Shown here piece by piece: positions 1 through 5,543 of a stretch of DNA of 5,543 nt. The DNA is taken from positions 1 to 5,543 of the forward strand of contig CARXAY010000093.1 of the NCBI GenBank assembly GCA_949093475.1, given 5' to 3'. A model generated the notes under the pieces. The model made no database searches, was not told the origin of the DNA, and saw nothing but the letters and a program-made list of their open reading frames with translations. How positions within the stretch are numbered: position 1 is the first letter of the stretch; every line of letters starts with the position of its first letter. A program made the translations under genes and the position numbers. The DNA comes from an uncultured Oscillospiraceae bacterium. GTDB lineage: Bacteria; Bacillota; Clostridia; Oscillospirales; Oscillospiraceae.

Positions 1-3000
1 CCTCGGCCAGAGATTTTTGCTTGATGGTGTAGGTGATCTGGGCCGTTGCTCCGGCGAAGTTGTCGCTGCCGGTGACGGTGACGGTCTTCTCGCCGTGGTC
101 GGTCACGTTGTCGGGGTAGGACAGGGTGTAGTCCACTCCCTCCCGCAGGGTCACCTCGCTCCCGGTCACCGTGACCACGGGGACAGGCCGGTGGGGCTGG
201 CCGTCATAGGTGATGGAGGGGGCGCTCTCCCAAGCGGCAGTGAGGGCGTCCGCCCCGGCGGGGGCGATGGTGAAGGTTTTTTCCACCGTGCCCTGATAGT
301 TGCCCTTGCCGGTGACGGTGACGGTGGCCGTGCCCTTGTTGACGTTGTTCAGATAGGCGGCGGAGTAGCCCACCTCGGGAACGGTCAGTTCCCCGGCCTG
401 AACCGAGGCGATCTCGTCGTCATAGGCCGCGCCCTTGAAGGGACGGTCGCCCGGTTTCAGGGTGACCCCGGTCAGATCCGCGGGGGTAATGGCGTAGGGG
501 ACGGTGATGGAGCTGCCATCATACTCGCCCTTGCCGGTGACGGTGATCACATAGCTGCCCGCGTCGGTAAACGCGTCGTTCCACGCCACCGTCTTGCCGC
601 CCAAGGTGACGCCGAGGTCGTAGTTGTCCGCGCTGACAAGGGTGTCGGAGCTGTCGCTCTTATAGACCTTGAGAGAGGGGGCTTGCCGGGTCGTGTCGTA
701 GGGGACGGCGGCGGGCCAGCCCGCCCGAAGCTCAGAACGGACGAAGGTGACCACGACGGCTTTGTTCTCTTGGATGTCCTCCATGGTCAGAGAGAACTCC
801 CGGCCGGCGGCCTCCCCCTCCTCTGCGGCGCTGGGGGTCTTGGAGACGCCGTTTTCCAGCACCTGCCCCAGCGCGTAGCCGTCGCCGACCTGAATGGTGA
901 CGGTGGCGGTGTCCCCTAAAAGGACTTTGGACTTGTCGCTGAGAGCCTTGCCGCCGCTGGCGGGGGTGGGGGTCACGGTGATGGTGAACTGAGAAATGTC
1001 GTAGCCCGGCTCGCCCCAGACGGGGTAGAGGGTGGCGTCCGCTTCGCCCACAGGGAAGGGAACGCCGGGGGTGAGAAGCCCCTCCGGCTTAGAGCCGCGG
1101 GCGTAGATCTGCTGTCCCTCCGCCTGCACGGGAGTCCAGCCGAGAAAGACGAGGTATTGGTTGTCGGAAACGCCTGCCAGAACGCTGGGCAGGGTGAGGC
1201 GCGTGCCTGTCAGATTGCCGGAGTGCGCCTCGGGCATCTCTTCCACGGTCACGCCGGGTGCGGCGTTTTCAAAGCGCACGGTGTAGCGGGATTCCAGATA
1301 GTCGGCCACGCCGTTTCCGTTGTCATCCAGCGTCCACAGAGCGTAGAACACCACCGGGTTGGGGTCGCTGTATGCGATGACATGGGTGTCGCCCTTTTGA
1401 TAGACGGCGTAGTAGCTGGGATCGTTGACATCGGTGACGGGGGCGGTGGTCAGCGGCTCGTGGCTCTGGGTCGTCCAGCCCAAAAAGACGTGCCGGGGGC
1501 GGTTGACGGTGCAGACCCCTTCTCTGGCTACCTCCACCGACAGCACCTCAGGCTCTAAGGTGTGGGAGGCGGGCAGGTCGCCTGTGCCGCCGTTGCTGTC
1601 GTAGGTGACAAAGAACTGCGCCTTGCTCTCCATCCAGTCCACCACGCCGTTTTTGTTGGCGTCTGCGCCCCAGACGGCGGTGAGGGTCACGTCCTTCTGG
1701 CCCATGGAGAAGGTGCGGTCTGCGGCGTACACATCGTGGGTGCTGACAAAGTTGAAGTATTGATCGGAGGTGTCCAGCCGCAGGGAGCTGATGCCGCTCC
1801 CGTCCGGCGTCCAGCCCAACAGCAGATAGCCGTTCAGGGCCAGCGCGCCGAGGTTTTGCTGGACGGTGACGGTGGTGCCGCTGAGATAGGTCTTGGCGTC
1901 CACCGGAAGCTGGCCGCCGGAGCAGTGGTCGCCGGGGGCGGCGGCATAGGTGATGCGGTAGCGGTTTTCGTCGCAGTCGGGGATGCCGTTGGTGTTGTTG
2001 TCAGAGGCCCAGACGGCGTAGAAGGTCACGTTGCCGTCGCCCATGGCGTACAGGCTGCCGCTGATGTAGAGGCTGTCGCCCAGCTCGTCCCGGGAGGTGA
2101 TGGGATGGTCGATCTGGGACAGGGCCCAGCCCAAGAACAGCGTGCCGGACGCGCCCTTGAGCTGGCCGGAGTTACCCAGAACGATGACGTTTTCCTTGGG
2201 CAGATAGAGCCGCCGATCCACCGGGGTCACGCCGCTGACCGCGCCGTTTCCGTTGTAATCCACCCGGTAGCGAACGTCGCCCACCTGAAAATAGGTCTCG
2301 GCCGTGCCGCTGTAATTCCCTTGGCCGTAGAGGGTGATGGTGGCCTTGCCGGGGTTGACGTTGCCCGAATAGCCCACATGGTAGTTGACCACGTCTCCCT
2401 CGGTGGCGGGAATGGTCTTACCGTCGTAGATCAGCAGCGTGCTGCTGTTGGTGGGGACGACCTCTGTTCCGGTGTAGGAGAAGTCCCCCTCCGGGGCGGC
2501 CAGCGTGATGCCGCTGCCCCCCAGATCCTTGGGCTGGACGGTGTAAATGACGGTGCCCATATAGGTCTTGTCTGAGGTCTCGTCGGCGTGCTTGAGGGCG
2601 GTGATGGAGTAGACCCCGGCGTTGAGAAGATCGAAGGTAAAGCTGTTCCCGCTGGCTTGTTTCACCATCTGGCCGTTGAAGAGGAGGGTAAAGCCGCACC
2701 CCTCCAGCGCCTCGCCCTTGACGGTGGGGGTCAGGGTGAGTGTGTGCTTTTGGTGGTGATAGGTCAGGGTGTTGTCATGGATGTCGTGGTCGGGCTGGAG
2801 GGTGATGAGGGAGTCGGCGTTGACCACGGTGACGGGGGGGAGCTGGAAGCCGCCGGTGTAGTTGTTGGCCGCTCCCTCTATGGCGGCGACGGTGACGACA
2901 AACACGCCGTCCGTCAGCTTTTCGGTATCCGCCAGAGGGGTAGTTTCGCCCTGCTTGGTCACGGTGAGGGTGTAGCTGTCCTTGCTGATGTCCTGACGGC

Positions 3001-5543
3001 CCAGAGCGGGAGCCCAGTAGGACAGGGCAATGACCCGCTTCAGCTCGGACACGGGGGTGCTGCCGGCCACATAGTGGGGGCAGGTGGCGCTGATGTTGTC
3101 GGCGGCGGAGACCGTCCCATCCTCCTGCTCCTTCCCCAGCTCTTTGGGGAGGATGGTCAGGGTTTGCCCTTCCTTCAGGGTCAGGGTGTAGTTTTCCCCC
3201 GCCGAAAGGGTGCCGATCTTCAGGGGGTATTCTCCGCGCCCGTCCCCTGCGTCTCTGGAGACCGAGCCGGTGAGACGGAGGTTGGAGGTCACCTGAACGC
3301 CTTTGGCGTCGGTCACGGTATACTCGTAGGTGGGGTCGGCCGCGCCGTAGATCTTGGAGCAGGTGTTTTCGTTCACCTCCACCGTCAGGGCCTGCTTTTC
3401 AATGGTATAGTTCAAGGTGCGTGTGCCGGTGTAGTTCCCCGAGCCGATGACGGAGACCGAGGCCTGCCCGGCGTTGATGTGGTTTTGGTAGGAGAGGGAA
3501 TAATCGGCGGAGGGGGTCAGAGTCTGGCCGTTGTAAACAGCCGTGACCTCGGCCCGGTGTTCCTTGCCGTTATAGGAGAAGGTGTCTTCGGGCAGGGTGA
3601 TCTCCACAGGCGAAGTGCCGTCGGCTTCGTCCCCGTCGGCCAAATCCTTGGGCAGGATGGTGAAGACGACGCTGCCCGCCGACCCGGCGTAGTTGCCCAG
3701 ACCGGCGGCGTAAATGGTGTAGCAGCCGGCTTTGACAAACTGGGTGTCGCCGGGGACGAACGGCCCGGTCTCCAACACAGAGCCGTCGGCTTGAGAGTAG
3801 CTGTAGCTCAGGCCGTAGTACTCCCGGCTCAGGGCAAAGCCCTCCCGGCGGACGGAGACGATGGGCCGGTAAGGCTGACCGGTGTAGGTCACCTGATCCT
3901 CGCCGTCCACGGCCAGCTCCAGATCGCCGCCCTGCGCTTGGATCTGATAGATATAGCTGCGCGCGCCCACGTAGTTGTCCGGGGTGGTGAGACAGAGGTC
4001 GCCGTCGATGGTCACCTTGTACCAGCCCACATCGGCGGGAGTAACCGAGAGATCCTCCCATCCGTGGTCATGCCCGCTTTGGGTGCAGCCGGGGGTGCAG
4101 GTGTCGTCCCCGGCGCGCCAGCGCTGGTAGGACAGCACATAGCTGGCCTGCTCGGACAGCGCCTTGCTGCCGTAGGTGACGCTTTGGATGGGGTCAAGGC
4201 TGTAGCCGATGTAGGACATGGTGGGCCGGTAGGCGACGGTGATGTCGTCGGGCTGCCCGGCCTCTGGCAGATCCAGACTTTTGGCGTCGATGTAGAAGAC
4301 GTTGTCCAGCCCCACGGTGAGGAGGTAGTTGTCCCCGGCGGTAAACGTACCCGGAATGTAGCGGTAGCCGGAATTTCGCACGTCCTCGCCGGAATTGCGG
4401 CTGAAGCTGCCGGAGATCCGGTCGGCGTCGTGGGTGTAGAAGCCGTTTTCCGACCCGCCGGGCAGATCGGTGGTGTAGGGCAGGGTGGAGAAGTCGGGGT
4501 CGGGCTGCCCGTAGGTCTTTCTGGCCTCCTTGGGGGAGATGGTGACCTCCCGGCGGTCGATCTGGAACACGCAAATGCCCTTGGTATCGGCGGTAAACTG
4601 GCCGTCATTGACGCTCTCCACCAAGGCGGGGGAGGGAGTGAGGGTCAGCACATAAAGCCCCGCGTCCAAAACGGTGTTTTCCACATCCTCAATGGGCACG
4701 CGGTGGTTGTCCACATAGCGTTCGATGGACACGTTGAACTGATAGGGGTCAAGACCGTGGGTGGTGACGCCCGCCGGGCTCCAGTTCACCGTGGCGCTCT
4801 GCGCCCAGTTGTACTGGGAGAAAACGCAGCCGCTATATGTGAAGGTGGAGGCGTTGGTCACCCGCAGGTCGCCGGTGACCTGATCCACATGGAGGGTAAA
4901 GCTGACCTCCCCGGCGTAGTTGCCCTGACCGTGAATGGTGAAGATGTAAGTGCCCGGCCCGGTGACCGTTCCCACGTCGGAGCCGCCGCTGACGGTGATG
5001 GTCTGGTAGTAGTCGGCGGCGGTGTCGGCACCCCGCAGCAGGGTCATGCCGTTGTAGTAGAGAGAATAACGGGGGGTAAGGGAGGTCTCGCCGCTGTTCA
5101 GCGTGGCGTAGCCGGGGGCGTCAAGGATCACGCCCCGGATCTTGGCCGTGCCGCCCAGATCCTGATTGCCAAGCTGCTTGGGAGCAATGGTGTAGGCGGC
5201 GGGGGTTTCGGTGACGCTGCCCACATAGTTGTTGATCCCCACGGCGATGTATTCATATGTTCCGGCGTCCACGGGAGAGGAGACCACGGCGTGGGTGTCC
5301 GCGTTTCGGATCTGCAGCACATAATCCCGGTTCAGCACCAGAGTCTGGCCTGTGCTGTCGGTCACTGTAGCGGCAGGGGAGTGGCCCACGCCGGTGTAGA
5401 TGCCGCCGCTTTGATCCAGCGTGATCTTCCCCACGGTGCGGGCGTTGATCCGCAGCGTGCCGATGCCGATGTAGCCGCCGGAGATATCGGTGACCACGGT
5501 GGTATAGCCGCCTCTATTCCGGGGGGTGTGCTGGGGCGAGCCG
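1..5543 (-). CDS. Giant multidomain repeat surface protein (adhesin/stalk type), partial at both ends
   Basis: The minus-strand frame with codons at 5540-5542 down to 2-4 is open for all 1847 codons; I read every codon and found no stop or frame break. The product is a chain of about 20 beta-rich extracellular modules: YDG/MBG-type Ig-like repeats, two MBG_2-like domains, four InlB B-repeats and one divergent InlB-type domain. Known proteins of this make-up are secreted or wall-attached and act as adhesins or rigid stalks; no catalytic motif is visible. There are only 12 cysteines, at residues 239, 324, 482, 486, 517, 607, 728, 821, 949, 1190, 1207 and 1344, and none in the last 500. No transmembrane segment, signal peptide or sorting signal is present, since both ends are missing. 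Internal Met codons lack a Shine-Dalgarno and lie mid-domain, so none is a start. The coding call is near certain; the ligand and exact role are unknown. Confidence 0.94.
2..736 (-). repeat. YDG/MBG-type Ig-like modules, C-terminal-side block (three, the last cut by the window edge)
   Basis: Residues 1603-1847. Module 1603-1690 has VPYDTTRQAPSLKVY (1613-1627), ADNYDLGVT (1638-1646), DAGSYVITVTGKGEYDG (1660-1676), VPYAITPADL (1681-1690). Module 1691-1767 has RPFKGAAYDDE (1700-1710), YLNNVNKGTATVTVTGKG (1730-1747), NYQG (1748-1751), FTIAP (1757-1761). The final module from 1768 has ITYDGQPHRPVPVVTV (1777-1792), EGVDYTLSYPDN (1801-1812), GEKTVTVTGSDNFAG (1817-1831), ITYTIKQKSL (1836-1845), and runs off the edge at position 2. 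The first two of these share a 20-base identical stretch at 302-321 and 527-546 that encodes the VTVTGKG hairpin. These are closer to the family consensus than the N-terminal-side modules. Confidence 0.88.
737..991 (-). repeat. Divergent InlB B-repeat-like domain (Flg_new_2 type)
   Basis: Residues 1518-1602. It has the order of the divergent InlB B-repeat family: an opening strand FTITVTPTPASGGK (1519-1532), a GDTATVTIQVGDGYAL segment (1543-1558), a short ENGV turn (1563-1566), a FSLTMEDIQENKAVVVTF ending (1583-1600) that matches the family's F-x-x-T-M-x-x-x-x-x-V-x-V-x-F. An acidic, Ala-rich loop (AAEEGEAAG, 1572-1580) is inserted before the last strands. The family often has a G-W after the GDGY segment; here that position reads LGQ, so this copy has lost the Trp. 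Confidence 0.75.
995..1291 (-). repeat. InlB B-repeat, copy 4
   Basis: Residues 1418-1516. Opening RYTVRFENAAPG (1419-1430), middle motif YLVFLGWTPVQ (1463-1473), final strand DATLYPVW (1502-1509). Unlike the three copies before it, it ends in GEPGYDIS with no D-x-N-x-N-G loop, so the loop series stops where the InlB block meets the divergent domain. It has no cysteine. Confidence 0.87.
1292..1327 (-). other. EF-hand-like calcium loop 3, between InlB copies 3 and 4
   Basis: Residues 1406-1417 read DDNGNGVADYLE, with D1, N3, N5, G6, D9 and E12. It begins 112 residues after loop 2 begins and follows an ALW strand end. It is followed directly by SRYTVRF, the first strand of the next repeat. Confidence 0.74.
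1292..1627 (-). repeat. InlB B-repeat, copy 3
   Basis: Residues 1306-1417. This copy has the classic opening FFVTYDSNGGTGDLP (1310-1324), middle motif HVFLGWTTQS (1351-1360) and final strand NPVVFYALW (1395-1403), then a calcium-type loop at 1406-1417. It is the closest of the four to the family consensus at its start. C1344 is unpaired within the unit. Confidence 0.9.
1628..1663 (-). other. EF-hand-like calcium loop 2, between InlB copies 2 and 3
   Basis: Residues 1294-1305 read DANKNGVVDWME, with D1, N3, N5, G6, D9 and E12. It begins 113 residues after loop 1 begins and again lies three residues after an AVW strand end. Confidence 0.74.
1628..1966 (-). repeat. InlB B-repeat, copy 2
   Basis: Residues 1193-1305. 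Opening RYRITYAAAPGDHCSGG (1194-1210), middle motif YLLLGWTPDGSG (1239-1250), final strand DVTLTAVW (1284-1291), then a calcium-type loop at 1294-1305. In place of the usual D-x-N-G-G turn it has an Ala-rich turn with C1207, and C1190 lies just before the unit in the preceding loop, so a 1190-1207 disulfide is possible but unproven. Confidence 0.87.
1967..2002 (-). other. EF-hand-like calcium loop 1, between InlB copies 1 and 2
   Basis: Residues 1181-1192 read DNNTNGIPDCDE. Acidic or amide side chains stand at loop positions 1, 3, 5, 9 and 12 and Gly at position 6, which is the ligand layout of a 12-residue EF-hand or dockerin-type calcium loop. It lies three residues after the end of the AVW strand. 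Calcium binding is inferred from the pattern. Confidence 0.7.
1967..2278 (-). repeat. InlB B-repeat (Listeria-Bacteroides repeat), copy 1
   Basis: Residues 1089-1192. Starts RYRVDYNGNGAVSG (1091-1104), a diverged form of the family's Y-x-V-x-Y-x-x-N-G-G opening; the conserved TLFLGWALS (1134-1142) and the terminal GNVTFYAVW (1170-1178) follow. This is the beta-grasp-like repeat named after Listeria internalin B and common in surface proteins of Gram-positive anaerobes. A calcium-type loop at 1181-1192 closes the unit. The loop between the GW motif and the final strand is longer than in the minimal family repeat. Confidence 0.88.
2279..3136 (-). repeat. Three diverged Ig-like modules before the InlB block
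   Basis: Residues 803-1088. Module 803-910 has DSYTLTVTKQG (855-865), DGVFVVTVAAIEG (878-890) and NNYTGGFQL (893-901). Module 911-1007 has LTYHHQKHTLTLTP (926-939), an LLFNG turn (953-957), NAGVYSITAL (974-983), TYMGTVIYTVQPKDL (993-1007). Module 1008-1088 has FSYTGTEVVP (1021-1030), VNYHVGYSGNVNPGKATITL (1052-1071), YGQGNYSGTAETYFQV (1072-1087). The first two lack the strict GNYxG signature but keep the NAG/Y-x-I hairpin and the P-K-D-L exit. The last leads directly into the first InlB B-repeat with only a GDVR linker. Confidence 0.78.
3137..3394 (-). repeat. MBG_2-like domain, copy 2
   Basis: Residues 717-802. Entry strand QALTVEV (717-723), motif KIYGAADPTYEYTVT (730-744), segment LTGSVSRDAGD (757-767), exit IGTLSAGENYTLTL (776-789), then a closing TLTILPKEL (794-802). 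This is a very good match to the MBG_2 pattern, in which a Y-G-x-x-DP-x-Y-x-Y motif is followed by L-x-G-x-x-x-R-x-x-G and G-T-L-S-A-G-x-NY. It takes the place of one Ig-like module in the chain and shares the same exit motif, consistent with modular shuffling. Confidence 0.87.
3395..3931 (-). repeat. Two canonical YDG/MBG-type Ig-like modules
   Basis: Residues 538-716. The first module (538-634) has VTYTGQPYRPIVSV (551-564), REYYGLSYSYS (573-583), KAGCYTIYAAGLGNYAG (604-620) and the closing FTILPKDL (627-634). The second (635-716) is the cleanest copy in the window: FSYNGKEHRAEVTAVYNG (655-672), SADYSLSYQN (678-687), INAGQASVSVIGSGNYTG (689-706), LNYTIEK (710-716). An acidic linker (635-641, ADGDEAD) joins them. 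The QPxRP motif of the first module recurs in the last module of the window at residues 1782-1786. Confidence 0.87.
3932..4282 (-). repeat. Ig-like module with a Cys/His-rich insertion
   Basis: Residues 421-537. The usual landmarks are present: ITVAYRPTMSYIGYSL (434-449), SYVLSY (467-472), ADVGWYKVTIDGD (503-515), DNYVGARSYIYQI (522-534). Between SYVLSY and ADVGWY lies an insertion of about 25 residues containing C482, C486, H491 and H493, spaced C-x3-C-x4-H-x-H, in a Gly/Asp-rich context. A third cysteine, C517, falls in the strand after it. The arrangement could be a disulfide-closed loop or a metal site; the sequence alone does not decide. The module is longer than its neighbours because of this insertion. 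Confidence 0.72.
4283..4558 (-). repeat. MBG_2-like domain, copy 1
   Basis: Residues 329-420. It shows the order expected of the MBG_2 family: an entry strand REVTISP (331-337), the motif KTYGQPDPDF (342-351), an ISGSFSRNSGEDV segment (376-388) that corresponds to the family's L-x-G-x-L-x-R-x-x-G-E-x-V, and the exit GTFTAGDNYLLTV (398-410). It sits between two Ig-like modules and shares their linker style. Compared with copy 2 at residues 717-802, it carries extra residues around 352-375 (a loop with a GGSENG turn and a HDAD stretch). The likely role is structural, as one more beta domain in the stalk. Confidence 0.82.
4559..5542 (-). repeat. Ig-like YDG/MBG-type modules, N-terminal block (one partial plus three)
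   Basis: Residues 1-328. A partial module (1-38) ends with a GGYIGIGTLRI hairpin. Module 1 (about 39-124) has IYTG at 48-51, RDYVLQI at 72-78, DAGTYEY at 92-98, NNYVG at 104-108 and the closing YTIAPKQL at 117-124. Module 2 (about 128-220) has YYNGMT at 162-167 and the hairpin GPGTYIFTIHGQGNYAG at 195-211. Module 3 (about 221-328) has FTYSG at 234-238, DAGLYVLTLTP at 293-303 and closing strand GICVFQID; it is longer and more diverged, with two Trp residues (246, 254) and no GNYxG. The spacing of these landmarks and the closing Y-T-I-x-P motif mark them as one repeat family; individual borders are good to about 5 residues. Confidence 0.8.

Noticed and set aside
302..546. Recurring GGTGACGGTGA-type motifs as a regulatory or CRISPR-like repeat
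   Set aside because: They fall in frame on V-T-V-T-G strands, are irregularly spaced and vary at third positions, as expected of coding repeats.
17..919. Open frame of 300 codons on the plus strand
   Set aside because: It is antisense to the repeat protein. Its Gly/Val/Asp-rich product is what the reverse strand of V-T-V-T-G codons gives (GGTGACGGTGACGGT), it resembles no family, and it has no ribosome site of note.
1157..1558. Open frame of 133 codons on the plus strand
   Set aside because: It is a shadow of InlB copies 3 and 4, which have clear family motifs in the minus frame.
1562..2575. Open frame of 337 codons on the plus strand
   Set aside because: It is antisense to InlB copies 1 and 2 and the modules before them. 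The composition is low-complexity Gly/Val/Ala, explained by GC-rich codons read backwards; no domain is recognisable.
3570..4608. Overlapping minus-strand open frames in the other two frames (3570-4061, 4012-4608, 4194-4574)
   Set aside because: Their Arg- or Pro/Ser/Thr-rich products are frame-shifted readings of the repeat modules, which are intact in the main frame over the same bases. No frameshift is needed.
5045..5047. Internal Met codon (residue 166) as a possible start of a shorter gene
   Set aside because: The frame is open upstream with module landmarks continuing to the window edge, and no Shine-Dalgarno precedes it.
1..5543. Intramolecular isopeptide, thioester or ester bonds of the pilin type in the modules
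   Set aside because: Such bonds need a Lys/Asn/Glu, Cys/Gln or Thr/Gln set placed by the fold. I could not identify a consistent set from sequence alone, so I do not claim them.

Overview
The whole window lies inside one very large protein-coding gene on the minus strand. Read from 5542 down to 2, the frame holds 1847 consecutive codons with no stop, and neither the true start nor the stop codon is in the window. I translated the full frame by hand. It gives a threonine-, glycine-, tyrosine- and valine-rich, cysteine-poor, beta-strand-type protein built almost wholly of extracellular repeat domains, as in bacterial adhesin or stalk proteins. Residue numbers below count from the first complete codon at 5542 (residue k covers 5543-3k to 5545-3k). 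They are not numbers from the true N-terminus.

Layout in protein order (high to low coordinates). Residues 1-328 carry a partial and three full Ig-like YDG/MBG-type modules. Residues 329-420 are an MBG_2-like domain with a K-x-YG-x-x-DP motif. Residues 421-537 are an Ig-like module with a Cys/His-rich insertion. Residues 538-716 are two canonical YDG/MBG-type modules. Residues 717-802 are a second MBG_2-like domain. Residues 803-1088 are three more Ig-like modules. Residues 1089-1517 are four InlB B-repeat (Listeria-Bacteroides repeat) domains, with EF-hand-like calcium loops at the three internal junctions. Residues 1518-1602 are a divergent InlB-type domain. Residues 1603-1847 return to YDG/MBG-type modules, the last one running off the window edge. 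Most Ig-like modules follow one scheme: a Y-T/D/N-G strand, a G-x-DY-x-L-S-Y strand, a NAG-x-A-x-V-T-V-T-G-x-GNY-x-G hairpin, and a closing Y-T-I-x-P-K-x-L strand that leads into the next module.

Organism: the DNA is clearly GC-rich, and the reading frame strongly prefers G or C at third positions (CTG, ACC, GGC, GTC, GAC). Long MBG/YDG plus InlB B-repeat surface proteins with D-x-N-x-N-G-x-x-D linkers are typical of Gram-positive anaerobes. A GC-rich gut clostridium of the Oscillospiraceae type is a reasonable guess, but the window has no taxonomic marker and this is inference only.

There is no second gene, RNA gene, intergenic space, promoter, terminator, CRISPR array or mobile element that I can support. 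The sizeable open frames on the plus strand and in other minus frames are shadows of this gene. Signal peptide, cell-wall anchor (LPXTG or SLH) and any enzymatic domain would lie outside the window, so cell-surface location is inferred from domain content alone.
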